DNA of 64,000 nucleotides, from NCBI RefSeq assembly GCF_002834235.1, contig NZ_NNBY01000027.1, forward strand, positions 1 to 64,000, read 5' to 3'. The notes under the pieces were generated by a model, which saw only the letters and a program-made list of their open reading frames with translations, did no database searches and was not told where the DNA came from. How positions within the stretch are numbered: the stretch's first letter is position 1; every line of letters starts with the position of its first letter. Source of the stretch: Ruminococcus bromii. GTDB lineage: Bacteria > Bacillota > Clostridia > Oscillospirales > Acutalibacteraceae. This document shows positions 17,105 to 24,642 of the stretch, in pieces. The translations under genes were made by a program, and so were the position numbers.

Positions 17105-18448
17105 TTAACTAATGGATGCCATTTTATCAGTCAACCATGATTTTCTAAGAGCCACATAGGAGATTAAAAAGTTTGCAAGCCAGCCAACCGGTACCGCAAG
17201 CCAAACAAAGGCAATGCCGAAACGCGGTGCACAGATTAGGGCAACGGACAGACGAATCGCAAGGTTCACCATGTTTGCAACGAGGAACGGACGCATAATT
17301 CCGAGACCGCGAAGAACTCCATCGGTTGCCATCTTGATACCCATGAAGATGAAAAAGTAACCAATCCACCTCATATAATCACCAGACACCTGATAGGCAA
17401 ACGCCGTTCCGTCTTTTCCTAAGAACAGCGAGGAGATCTGCGTGTGTAGCGTTTCAATGACGAGAAAGGCAAGAACGGCAAAGCACATGTCCAGCACCAG
17501 CGCAGCGTGGTAGCCTTTTTTGATACGATCAATTTTCTTTGCGCCAAGATTCTGGGAAACATACGGCGAAACCGCATTGCCGATGGATACAAAGATCAAT
17601 GAAAAAACATTTTCCACCCTCATCGTTGCTGCATACCCGGCGAGTGCCTGTGTACCGAAAGGATTTACCACTGCCTGCACAATCATCATACCGATGGACA
17701 CTGTGGACTGCTGTAAAACCGACGGCACCGCAATGCGAAGCATGGAATACAGCTCCTGCCGTTCAAACCTGTTAAAGGGGCTTTTATATCGCCGCATCCG
17801 TGCAAAGAAAATCAAAAACGAAAACACTGCGGAAATTCCCTGTGCAATCAGGGTTGCAATAGCCGCACCGAACACACCGAGACCTAGCCCAGCTACCATC
17901 CAAAGATCCATTAAAATATTCAGGATGGACGAAAAAATCAGCAGTCCCAGCGGAATTTTGGATTCGCCGATTGAGTTGAACATGTTAGAAAGAATGTTAT
18001 ACATAAACAGAAACGGAAAGCCCACAAAATAGACCCGCAGATACAGTACTGCATCATCCAGTATGTCGGCAGGGGTTTGCAGTCCACTCATCATCGAGCC
18101 GGCGAAGAAAAAGCCAAAAACACCAAGGACTATACTTAGAAGCAAAAAGCTAATCAAGGAGGTTGACACGATTGTTTTCATTTTGCCATACTCCCTGGCT
18201 CCGAAATAACGGCTCACAAGCACACCGGCTCCGACACCGGCTCCCAGTGCCACACAAATGAACACATTGGTCAATGCTGCACATGCACCGACAGCTGCAA
18301 GTGCGGAAGGACCAACAAACTGGCCGACAATAATAGAGTCGGCCATATTGTATATTTGCTGAAAAAAACTTCCAAGAATCATTGGCATTGCAAAAACCGT
18401 CAACGCTTTGAGGGGCGTATCGGTTATCAAATACTCATCTTTTGACAT
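17105..18448 (-). CDS. MATE-family multidrug/cation efflux transporter
   Basis: A 447-residue protein with twelve hydrophobic segments in two six-helix lobes. The typical MATE opening is present (FAMPMILGSFFQQIYNMADS, about residues 18-37). QNLGAKK (about 303) resembles the inter-lobe QNxGA motif. MATE proteins export drugs or metabolites using sodium or proton gradients. The start at 18448 is chosen because GGAGG lies 9 nt upstream; a more distal ATG at 18478 has no ribosome site. It follows the metG remnant on the same strand and precedes the WYL fragment, probably as transferred cargo. Confidence 0.9.
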   Translation of the reverse strand: MSKDEYLITDTPLKALTVFAMPMILGSFFQQIYNMADSIIVGQFVGPSALAAVGACAALTNVFICVALGAGVGAGVLVSRYFGAREYGKMKTIVSTSLISFLLLSIVLGVFGFFFAGSMMSGLQTPADILDDAVLYLRVYFVGFPFLFMYNILSNMFNSIGESKIPLGLLIFSSILNILMDLWMVAGLGLGVFGAAIATLIAQGISAVFSFLIFFARMRRYKSPFNRFERQELYSMLRIAVPSVLQQSTVSIGMMIVQAVVNPFGTQALAGYAATMRVENVFSLIFVSIGNAVSPYVSQNLGAKKIDRIKKGYHAALVLDMCFAVLAFLVIETLHTQISSLFLGKDGTAFAYQVSGDYMRWIGYFFIFMGIKMATDGVLRGLGIMRPFLVANMVNLAIRLSVALICAPRFGIAFVWLAVPVGWLANFLISYVALRKSWLTDKMASIS

Positions 18449-18633
18449 TATCATATTCCTCCATGGTATCCCATTCACTTACCTTCTCAAATTCCGATTT
18501 GTCTTTTTCTTTCTGAAAATGGGCAATCCCGATTGGAATTGCCCACTCATTGCACTAATTATGCGATTTTTCCTTGCTTGCACCGATTTCTGCATCAATC
18601 TATTTTGTAAACGGTACATTTTTACATCATATT

Positions 18634-19104
18634 TTAATAAAGCTTTGCACCTGCGGGGATATGGTTATCAACCATGAGGAGGTGGAGCTTTTCTTCGCCT
18701 TCTTCTTCGTGAACTGCACTGAGGAGCATACCGCAGGAGTCAATACCCATCATTGCTCTCGGCGGAAGATTTGTGATAGCGATAAGAGTCTTTCCAACCA
18801 GCTCTTCAGGCTCATAATAAGCGTGGATACCGCTTAAAATTGTGCGGTCTGTGCCTGTGCCGTCATCAAGAGTGAACTGTAAAAGCTTCTTCGACTTCTT
18901 AACAGCCTCGCAAGCCTTGACCTTTACTGCACGGAAATCTGACTTTGAGAATGTTTCAAAATCAACATATTCTTCAAACAAAGGCTCAACTTTTACCTTG
19001 GAGAAGTCAATCTTTTCTTCAACAACAGCATCCTTTGTTTTCGGAATGCCTGACGGCTTCTTGTCGGAATCCAAGCTCTTCATTGTGGGGACGAAATCGT
19101 CCAC
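18634..19104 (-). pseudogene. metG: 3' fragment of methionyl-tRNA synthetase (tRNA-binding domain only)
   Basis: The 156-residue frame encodes the C-terminal EMAP/tRNA-binding domain that clostridial MetRS carry after the catalytic core. FSKSDFRAVKVKACEAVKKS (about residues 53-72), ITNLPPRAMMGIDSCGMLLS and a final HIPAGAKLY are diagnostic. The catalytic Rossmann fold and anticodon domain, about 500 residues, are absent. The first codon available is GTG directly after an in-frame TGA. Immediately upstream begins the integrase end of the mobile element, so the gene has probably been split or its end duplicated at insertion. A free-standing tRNA-binding protein of the MetG-beta type is an alternative, since the frame is intact. 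Confidence 0.7.
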
Positions 19105-19206
19105 TCACGACTTAAAACCATTTTATAAATTTTATCGCCTATAAATGGGCTTTTATTCAACCTCTCTACACCATTCCCACTTGTTTCGTGAAGGTAAAAA
19201 TGAGGT

Positions 19207-19237
19207 TTGGTGTAAAAATTGGTGTAAATGGTGTATA
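19207..19237 (+). repeat. Direct repeats beside the integrase end (possible Int arm sites)
   Basis: TTGGTGTAAA occurs at 19207-19216 and 19219-19228, and TGGTGTATA at 19229-19237, about one helical turn apart. An inverted TACACCATT lies near 19168. Tn916-type integrases bind short direct repeats near element ends through their N-terminal domain, so these are candidate arm-type sites. The rest of 19105-19370 holds no gene. Confidence 0.5.
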
Positions 19238-19313
19238 TCCTTATTTAGTTTTGGGTTTTATAGCATTGCCATCAGTCTTGTATATCATTCTACCACTTTC
19301 TCGTCATAAAGTA

Positions 19314-19356
19314 AAGAAAGCATACCCCGCATCTCTACGGCATATGCTCTCTTTCT
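19314..19356 (-). terminator. Probable terminator of the integrase operon
   Basis: AGCATA (19319-19324) pairs with TATGCT (19343-19348), and flanking AGAAAG/CTTTCT extends the stem with a bulge. It begins 15 bp past the integrase stop. The stem is imperfect. Confidence 0.45.
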
Positions 19357-19370
19357 GATTCTCTGACTAT

Positions 19371-20603
19371 TTACTGATTAAATTGTAATTCCAATCCCTC
19401 AAACTCTGACTTTCTTAATTCCTTTGTTACATCTGTATAGATGTTCAATGTAGTAGATACATCTTTGTGTCCGAGTGCGTCCTGAATGACTTTCACATTC
19501 ACTCCGGCTTCACACATTCTTGTGGTAAATGTATGTCTGAGAGAATGACAGCTAAAGTGTGGAAGTAAAACCTCTGGATTTTCACTTTCCAGAAACTGCT
19601 TATCATTACAGTTTCGTATAATGCGACGAATTGCTTTATTGAGCGTTGCTTGGTGCTGTGGCTGACCAAAACGGTTTACAAAAATGAAATCCGTATATCC
19701 ATCAACCGTAGCTTCACAATGCAGTCCAAGAAGTTCCTGCCTTTCTTTTTCCATTAAAAATGCTTCTTTCACAAATTCAAGCATTGGAACTTGTCGCATA
19801 CCTGCCGGTGTCTTGGTTGTATTCACATTGAAATAGCAACCTTTCTTGCTTCCTTCGGTTCTGTGGTCATAATAAACAAGCGTATGATTCACATCTATAA
19901 TGCTTTCCTCTAAATCTATGTCACACCACCTGAGTCCGGTCAATTCGCCCACACGCAATCCAGTTCCGACCATAACCGCAAATATTGGATACCAATACTG
20001 TGCTTCCGGTGTGTTCTTCAGATAGTTAAGAAAAAGTTCCTGCTCTGGTTTGGTTAATGCCCTGCGTTTTTCAGTCTTAAAACAATGTGATTTTTTCAAT
20101 TCACGCAAAACATTGTCTGTTGGATTGCTTCTGATATAATCATCATCTACTGCCATTTCAAAGACCTGATGTAGAACGGTATGTATGCTATCAATCGTTG
20201 CGGGTTTCAGATGTCTTTCATCAACAAGACTGTTGTAATATCTTTTTATATCAGTCTTTTTTATAGACATTATGAATTGAGAACCAATCTGATTACGCAC
20301 GAATGTCTCGTACATATATTTGTAATTCTCAAAAGTATTATTCTTTATTCCACGTTTCAAATCTCTCCAAAGTTCATACATATCGTTAAGTGATGTATAG
20401 CGTGCTTCTGCCTTGATACCGTCTTTCTTGTCCTTGTCGATTTCATCTTCCTTATATCTTAAATCATCCAAGTTCCTAGCATAAATACAATGTCTTTTAC
20501 GGTTCTCATCTGTCCATCGGAATTGATAAGTACCGTCCGGACGTTGCGATTCCCCTTTGCGGAGAACCTTTCTTGATTTATCTTTTCTTTTTGTATTTGC
20601 CAT
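19371..20603 (-). CDS. int: Tyrosine integrase, Tn916/Tn1549 type
   Basis: A 410-residue site-specific recombinase. It has an N-terminal AP2-like arm-binding domain (1-60), a SAM-like core-binding domain (about 65-165) and a catalytic domain (about 180-405). The catalytic set is visible: Arg in GTGLRVGEL (about 214), HSLRHTF (HxxR, about 355), LGHKD (about 383) and the tyrosine nucleophile in LNIYTDVT (about 392). It excises and integrates the element. It is the last gene of a minus-strand run with four small excisionase-like genes, as in Tn916 where xis precedes int. Confidence 0.95.
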   Translation of the reverse strand: MANTKRKDKSRKVLRKGESQRPDGTYQFRWTDENRKRHCIYARNLDDLRYKEDEIDKDKKDGIKAEARYTSLNDMYELWRDLKRGIKNNTFENYKYMYETFVRNQIGSQFIMSIKKTDIKRYYNSLVDERHLKPATIDSIHTVLHQVFEMAVDDDYIRSNPTDNVLRELKKSHCFKTEKRRALTKPEQELFLNYLKNTPEAQYWYPIFAVMVGTGLRVGELTGLRWCDIDLEESIIDVNHTLVYYDHRTEGSKKGCYFNVNTTKTPAGMRQVPMLEFVKEAFLMEKERQELLGLHCEATVDGYTDFIFVNRFGQPQHQATLNKAIRRIIRNCNDKQFLESENPEVLLPHFSCHSLRHTFTTRMCEAGVNVKVIQDALGHKDVSTTLNIYTDVTKELRKSEFEGLELQFNQ

Positions 20604-20614
20604 TGTGTTACCTC

Positions 20615-20866
20615 CTACAATTCTGTGCTTGAGTCAATAAACTCCTCTAACTTCTCTCGTATAATTAAAAGCCTGTCGCTTCTTGCAATTCTGAAACTGC
20701 AATCCTTATCCATCAATAGTGCCTTTAATCTTCGCTCTCCAATACCTGAATAAGCAGCCGCTTCCTCGACCGTAAGACATTTCTTTTCCCAAATCGGTAT
20801 ATCCTCCGGTGGTTGCAATAGCTGTTGCTGATATTCATAAAGTTCAGAACCATCTATTTTGTACAT
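20615..20866 (-). CDS. xis: Excisionase-like small DNA-binding protein (closest to int)
   Basis: An 83-residue protein with a winged-helix excisionase/MerR-like core. LTVEEAAAYSGIGERRLKAL (about residues 31-50) is the helix-turn-helix and DRLLIIREKLEEFID the wing and C-terminal helix. Its position 11 bp upstream of int is that of Tn916 xis, so it is the best candidate for the directionality factor. Three paralogues lie upstream. Confidence 0.8.
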   Translation of the reverse strand: MYKIDGSELYEYQQQLLQPPEDIPIWEKKCLTVEEAAAYSGIGERRLKALLMDKDCSFRIARSDRLLIIREKLEEFIDSSTEL

Positions 20867-20880
20867 CTACATTCCTCCCC

Positions 20881-21117
20881 TCAAATAGAACACATCTGGT
20901 CTAAATATTCTTCAAATTGTTTGCGTTTAATTAGAGTTCTTTTCCCAATTTTCAATGTAAATTGTTTTGCTTCCGGTTGCTTTGTAAGTTCTCGTATTGT
21001 TTCTCTACCAATGCCCGTATATACATACATTTCATCAATAGAAAGTGCTATCTTATGCCACAACGGAACGCTCTCGCTTTTACTGGAAAACCACTCATCA
21101 CTCAATCTGTTCATCAT
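20881..21117 (-). CDS. Excisionase-like protein, paralogue 2
   Basis: A 78-residue protein with the same plan as its neighbours: an acidic or polar lead, the phrase VPLWHKIALSIDEMYVYTGI (about 19-38), then a basic wing (IGKRTLIKRKQFEEYLDQ). The ATG at 21117 is preceded by GGGAGGTG; a longer frame to 21216 would overlap the upstream gene heavily. It may bind attachment sites or regulate the int region. Confidence 0.75.
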   Translation of the reverse strand: MMNRLSDEWFSSKSESVPLWHKIALSIDEMYVYTGIGRETIRELTKQPEAKQFTLKIGKRTLIKRKQFEEYLDQMCSI

Positions 21118-21328
21118 CTGCACCTCCCTTAAATTCCGATGTCTGAATAAATTTCTCGAATGCTTTTCTCTTGATAAATCTGCGATTACCCATCCACAAT
21201 ACAAATGGGCAGGCATATAGATTTGTTATTTCAATCAGTTTTTTTTCACTGATTCCTGTATAAAAAGACGCTTCTCTTATGGTTAATATAGGTTTATGCT
21301 CTAATGGCATTTCTTTTTTGCTTTGCAT
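21098..21328 (-). CDS. Excisionase-like protein, paralogue 3
   Basis: A 76-residue homologue: LEHKPILTIREASFYTGISE (about 9-28) is the HTH and MGNRRFIKRKAFEKFIQT the basic wing and C-terminal helix. Its 3' end overlaps the next paralogue by 20 bp, indicating translational coupling. The function within the array is unknown. Confidence 0.75.
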   Translation of the reverse strand: MQSKKEMPLEHKPILTIREASFYTGISEKKLIEITNLYACPFVLWMGNRRFIKRKAFEKFIQTSEFKGGADDEQIE

Positions 21329-21419
21329 TTCGTCCTCCTTGCGTTGATGGCATCAGTATATTCATTTTTCTGCGATAAGCCCATTATGCAATCGGACTCA
21401 TCGCAGATTTGACTTTTTA

Positions 21420-21641
21420 CTATATTGAATACTGCCTTTCGAGGTATTCCTCAAAGGATTTTCTCTTGATTACCCTGCGACTTCCTATCCATATCACAAA
21501 CGGACAATCCTCTGATTCAGACATTTCATATATCTTATTGGCACTTATCCCTGTGTAAATTGAAGTTTCCGTTACCGATAAAACAGGTTTTAACCAAAGC
21601 GGAATGTCATAACTTACAATTTCATATCTTTTCTTAGACAT
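21420..21641 (-). CDS. Excisionase-like protein, paralogue 4
   Basis: A 73-residue protein: IPLWLKPVLSVTETSIYTGI (about 12-31) and IGSRRVIKRKSFEEYLERQY. It is almost the same architecture as paralogue 3. The start at 21641 follows AGGAAAGGGGTG and overlaps the MazF-like stop by 8 bp (ATGTCTAA), so the toxin-like gene and this gene are translationally coupled. Confidence 0.75.
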   Translation of the reverse strand: MSKKRYEIVSYDIPLWLKPVLSVTETSIYTGISANKIYEMSESEDCPFVIWIGSRRVIKRKSFEEYLERQYSI

Positions 21642-22194
21642 TCTGACACCCCTTTCCTCTTGCGTTGTGCTGTCTTTCAGCAATCACATAATCCCAACCG
21701 GATTGATTGCATTTATCACAATGGTCTTTGACCTTAGCAAACGGGTCAAGCCGACGCACGATATAATCGGGATTGTGAATATAATCTTTCAGGCACTTTG
21801 AGCAAAGGCAACGGATATTTTCTTTCTTTTCTTCCTTATAAATCCAAAGTCCAAAAGTCTTTTTAAGCGTTATATTTATTCGCCTTAAAAGCTGCTCATC
21901 TTCAATCGTTCCGATGTAATCTCTGAGTTCATCTTTGTTTACTGTCTGAAGTTGCTCCAGTAGAACCATTGACGGCTTCTTGAGTCCAAACTCCTGACCG
22001 AGCAGGATATGTGACGGCAGGTATCTTTTCTTGATAACGCCTGTTACAGCAGCCACAATAATTGTTGGTGCGTTTCTGTTATAATCATCTTCCTGAATTA
22101 CAAGCACTGGTCGTGTTCCGCTTTGTACCGAACCTGTTCGTGTTCCGAAGTCGTAGTAGAATAAATCCCCACGGCAAATTGTTTTTTCTTTCAT
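21634..22194 (-). CDS. MazF/PemK-like protein with C-terminal zinc ribbon
   Basis: A 186-residue protein. Residues 1-115 match the MazF/PemK/CcdB fold of mRNA interferases: ICRGDLFYYDF, SGTRPVLVIQ, and VLLEQLQTVNKDEL near 90. The extra C-terminal segment (about 125-185) contains four paired cysteines (CLCSKCLKDY; DHCDKCNQSGWDYV), a probable zinc ribbon. Free MazF is about 110 residues, so this is a fusion. No cognate antitoxin gene is adjacent; upstream is a sigma-like gene and downstream an excisionase-like gene. It may be a toxin-derived regulator or post-segregational stabiliser of the ICE. Confidence 0.8.
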   Translation of the reverse strand: MKEKTICRGDLFYYDFGTRTGSVQSGTRPVLVIQEDDYNRNAPTIIVAAVTGVIKKRYLPSHILLGQEFGLKKPSMVLLEQLQTVNKDELRDYIGTIEDEQLLRRINITLKKTFGLWIYKEEKKENIRCLCSKCLKDYIHNPDYIVRRLDPFAKVKDHCDKCNQSGWDYVIAERQHNARGKGCQNV

Positions 22195-22298
22195 ATGTAA
22201 AACCTCACATTTCTAAATATTTTGAAGTGTCATTCGTATCCGGAATGAAATAACCCCTTCACTCATTGCACAAAAGGATTCATTTTGGACACCCAAAA

Positions 22299-22886
22299 TC
22301 AGAGGTTCTCATAAATTTTCTTAAAATTTTTCTTTGCCGCTTCAATAGACTTGCTGACAGAACTGTGATAAGTTCCTTCTTCTGTTGCTATTTCACGACA
22401 ACTTTTACCCTCAATGACAAACTTATACAATCTTCGTTCCTGAGCTGGTTTCATCATTGAAAGCACTATTTTAACTTTCTCAATTTCACGCAGACGCTGT
22501 AATTCTTTCCTCTCTGCAATTTCTTCTGCTTCTCTGAGTTCAAATGGGTCAACAAAATCTAAGAATGCTTCATTATGGAATTGCTCAAATAAATCATCCT
22601 CATAACAAAAAGCATCTAAATGTCTTGCATCTCGCATTTCACATCTATGAGTTTCTCTGTTATCGTCAATAATCACTTTTCCCTGTGCCACAGACAGCAG
22701 GACAAATGGAGTGTATCTGCTGATAATATCCGGATATTTATCCCACAGTTCTCCTTCAGTAAGTTCAGTTATAATCGCCCATTTCTCTGTGCCGGTATAT
22801 CCGTCATACTCATATTTGAGGTTGATAAGTTTACAGTCCTTTGCAAATAATTCTTCTTGTTCCGTTAATGTAAGTTTGTTTGTCAT
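22299..22886 (-). CDS. Sigma-70-like factor / region 4 HTH protein
   Basis: A 195-residue protein whose last 50 residues form a sigma region 4-type helix-turn-helix: MKPAQERRLYKFVIEGKSCR (about 143-162), followed by EIATEEGTYHSSVSKSIEAA. The N-terminal half is acidic and lacks a clear region 2. Similar proteins are widespread in Gram-positive ICEs and may act as element-specific transcription factors. The ribosome site AAAGGAGA lies inside a long inverted repeat (22890-22948) that could hide it. Confidence 0.75.
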   Translation of the reverse strand: MTNKLTLTEQEELFAKDCKLINLKYEYDGYTGTEKWAIITELTEGELWDKYPDIISRYTPFVLLSVAQGKVIIDDNRETHRCEMRDARHLDAFCYEDDLFEQFHNEAFLDFVDPFELREAEEIAERKELQRLREIEKVKIVLSMMKPAQERRLYKFVIEGKSCREIATEEGTYHSSVSKSIEAAKKNFKKIYENL

Positions 22887-22889
22887 TTT

Positions 22890-22948
22890 CGTAATCTCCT
22901 TTGAATTTTCTAAAATTGCTTTTTTATATAGAAAATTTGGAGATTACG
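22890..22948 (-). promoter_or_regulatory. Leader inverted repeat that can sequester the ribosome site
   Basis: CGTAATCTCC (22890-22899) and GGAGATTACG (22939-22948) are perfect inverted arms, extended inward by AATTTTCTA/TAGAAAATT with one offset. On the minus-strand transcript the 3' arm contains the AAGGAGA of the sigma-like gene, so the hairpin would block its translation. The rest of 22949-23130 holds only a terminator-like hairpin. Confidence 0.55.
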
Positions 22949-23007
22949 GGTATTTAGCTATGTATGCCTGCCACTGCTTTTTCATTTGCTTCTCCGTTTC
23001 GGAGCAA

Positions 23008-23076
23008 CAAAAAAATAGCCGAACATCAAGAACGCAAGGATATAGTTATCCCGTTATTCTCAATGCCCGGCTATTT
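23008..23076 (-). terminator. Terminator-like hairpin after the zinc-finger gene
   Basis: AAATAGCCG (23013-23021) pairs with CGGCTATTT (23068-23076), and a run of seven A precedes it on the plus strand (U run on the minus-strand transcript). The loop is long (about 46 nt). Confidence 0.5.
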
Positions 23077-23132
23077 GGTAACTCATTCAGGTTCCGTGGC
23101 TCGGTACAAAGCTCAGTTATTCAGTTGTTTGC

Positions 23133-23321
23133 TCATTTCTTGTTTGTTCTAAATGTTCTGAATTTGAGATTACCTCTGCGCAGTGAAAGGTCAATCTCAT
23201 TTACATACCCACATTTCGGGCATTTAATTTCAATGTTTCCTGTCGTCATCGTGACTTTATCAAAGATACGCCATTCACAGCGTTTGCACCTGACGATTAC
23301 TTTCTGTTCCAGTCTTGTCAA
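23133..23321 (-). CDS. Com-like zinc-finger protein
   Basis: A 62-residue basic protein with two Cys pairs, VRCKRCEWRIFD (about 10-21) and IKCPKCGYVN (about 32-41). This resembles the Com family (phage Mu mom translational regulator) and zinc-ribbon proteins often found in ICEs. Its start overlaps the upstream metalloprotease stop by 4 bp. The target is unknown. Confidence 0.7.
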   Translation of the reverse strand: MTRLEQKVIVRCKRCEWRIFDKVTMTTGNIEIKCPKCGYVNEIDLSLRRGNLKFRTFRTNKK

Positions 23322-24055
23322 ATCTTATACACCTCCGGATAAACAGCAAGGTAGTCAAACGGATTATCAAGATAATCCTTGTGCAAGAGTCCAAGCTGTT
23401 TCATTCGTATTGCAAGTGCTTTCTTTGAGCATCCTAAAAAATCTGAAAGTGCTGCGTATCTTTCATATACCGCCGGATAATAGATTTTATTTAGGCATTC
23501 GATTTTATCCCCAAGCCCAAACAAAAACATTCCTTTTTCTATCAGACACCTCGGAAGCAGAATTGCAGCCGCAAGTGTATTTGCCTGCCATTCCTCCCAA
23601 TCGGTAATTATTCTGCTTTTCTCTGTGTCTGCGGTTGCCTTGTAATAATGCACTCCGGCTGATTTTTCCGTTATTCCATAATCATTTGGAAACAACATCT
23701 TGAATATCTGATGACTGCCTTCGTGCATAAGTGTAAAATTCTTTCTTCCTTTCAGGTTGTTGTCATAGTTAAGGTCAGATTCGACCAGAACCGTTTTGCC
23801 ATCCAAGAAGAAAAAGGCTTCATCGTCGTTGTTTTCAAATACCTGCACTCCGAGTTCCCCAAACGATGTCATTCCGAGAATGCTTCCATCATAGGAAAGG
23901 TGCATATACTCAATCGTCAGTCCAAGTACCTTTTCGAGCATTAGCTCCGGCTCAATGCGGTACACCTGTGATTTCTTTATTTCAGGCAGTTCAAAATATG
24001 CCTTTACAAATTTCTCTGAAATTGTTTCTATATCATTTCTCGATAAGCGTTTCAA
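23318..24055 (-). CDS. ImmA/IrrE-type metalloprotease, larger form
   Basis: A 245-residue protein with the zinc protease signature HEGSH (in FTLMHEGSHQIFKML, about residues 107-121) and a downstream EWQANTLAAAILLPR segment supplying the third ligand Glu. The C-terminal part (about 175-240) is a helical DNA-binding-like region (LSDFLGCSKKALAIRMKQLG). IrrE/ImmA proteases cleave element repressors. It belongs to the dinB operon, whereas a second, smaller ImmA is paired with the divergent repressor. The two may act on different repressors. Confidence 0.82.
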   Translation of the reverse strand: MKRLSRNDIETISEKFVKAYFELPEIKKSQVYRIEPELMLEKVLGLTIEYMHLSYDGSILGMTSFGELGVQVFENNDDEAFFFLDGKTVLVESDLNYDNNLKGRKNFTLMHEGSHQIFKMLFPNDYGITEKSAGVHYYKATADTEKSRIITDWEEWQANTLAAAILLPRCLIEKGMFLFGLGDKIECLNKIYYPAVYERYAALSDFLGCSKKALAIRMKQLGLLHKDYLDNPFDYLAVYPEVYKI

Positions 24056-24074
24056 TTACTTAGCCCTCCTAACA

Positions 24075-24326
24075 TTAGGATTTTGCTTCGACAAACCACT
24101 TTCCGTTTTCTTCATCGAACAGAAAAGCCGACTGTCCGCAAATCTGAACCGTATAGCGAATGCCTGTGCCACCGACCTTAGTAGCGGCGGCTCTGCACTT
24201 CTGCATTACACGGTCAACTTCATATATCTCATCATTTTCAAACTTAATGGAATTCGGACGAGCCGTTCCATCAGGTCTATGCGTCACATTTACTTCGACA
24301 TATACTTTTCTTCTTTCACACTCCAT
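24075..24326 (-). CDS. Conserved ICE protein of unknown function (83 aa)
   Basis: Not recognised. The protein is mixed alpha/beta by composition, with RPDGTARPNSIKFENDEIYE (about 17-36) and CRAAATKVGGTGIRYTVQI, and no membrane segment. A TGI-RY-V turn and terminal FDEENGKWFVE suggest a small beta-rich domain. It lies tightly between the dinB-linked genes (gap 3 bp upstream, 19 bp downstream), so it is almost certainly translated as part of this operon. Confidence 0.65.
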   Translation of the reverse strand: MECERRKVYVEVNVTHRPDGTARPNSIKFENDEIYEVDRVMQKCRAAATKVGGTGIRYTVQICGQSAFLFDEENGKWFVEAKS

Positions 24327-24329
24327 TGC

Positions 24330-24629
24330 TTATACCTCATAATTTCTCATTGTTACAACCAATCTTCCCAAATGCTCATATCCGTCGATGTCTTTATCTG
24401 AGACTCTGTATTTCGGTTTTGCGTCATCATTCTTGTTAATGTAGCAGGAAAGCCGACCTTTTAGAAACGGCTTATTCAAACCAAAGAATAAAAACATCCC
24501 TTCGTATATTACGTAATCGGTAAAATGGTTTCCGCCGTCCGCAATGAAGATAGCCATATCATCACTGCATCCTTTTATTAAACAATCAGGCATTCTTACA
24601 TATGCCTGTACATCACTTTCATCAATCAC
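24330..24629 (-). CDS. Hypothetical protein in the dinB operon (99 aa, GTG start)
   Basis: Not recognised. GTG 24629 is chosen because AAGGAGGG lies 8 nt upstream and 13 bp after the dinB stop; a longer frame would run back into dinB. The protein is rich in aromatic and aspartate residues (DDMAIFIADGGNHFTDYVIY) and has no membrane segment. Proteins of this size and place are common beside ICE-borne dinB genes; the function is unknown. Confidence 0.6.
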   Translation of the reverse strand: MIDESDVQAYVRMPDCLIKGCSDDMAIFIADGGNHFTDYVIYEGMFLFFGLNKPFLKGRLSCYINKNDDAKPKYRVSDKDIDGYEHLGRLVVTMRNYEV

Positions 24630-24642
24630 AATTAAGCCCTCC

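Noticed and set aside
22711..23607. A 298-codon plus-strand frame across the sigma-like and Com-like genes
   Set aside because: It runs opposite three supported minus-strand genes and through a terminator-like hairpin; the translated sequence has no domain features.
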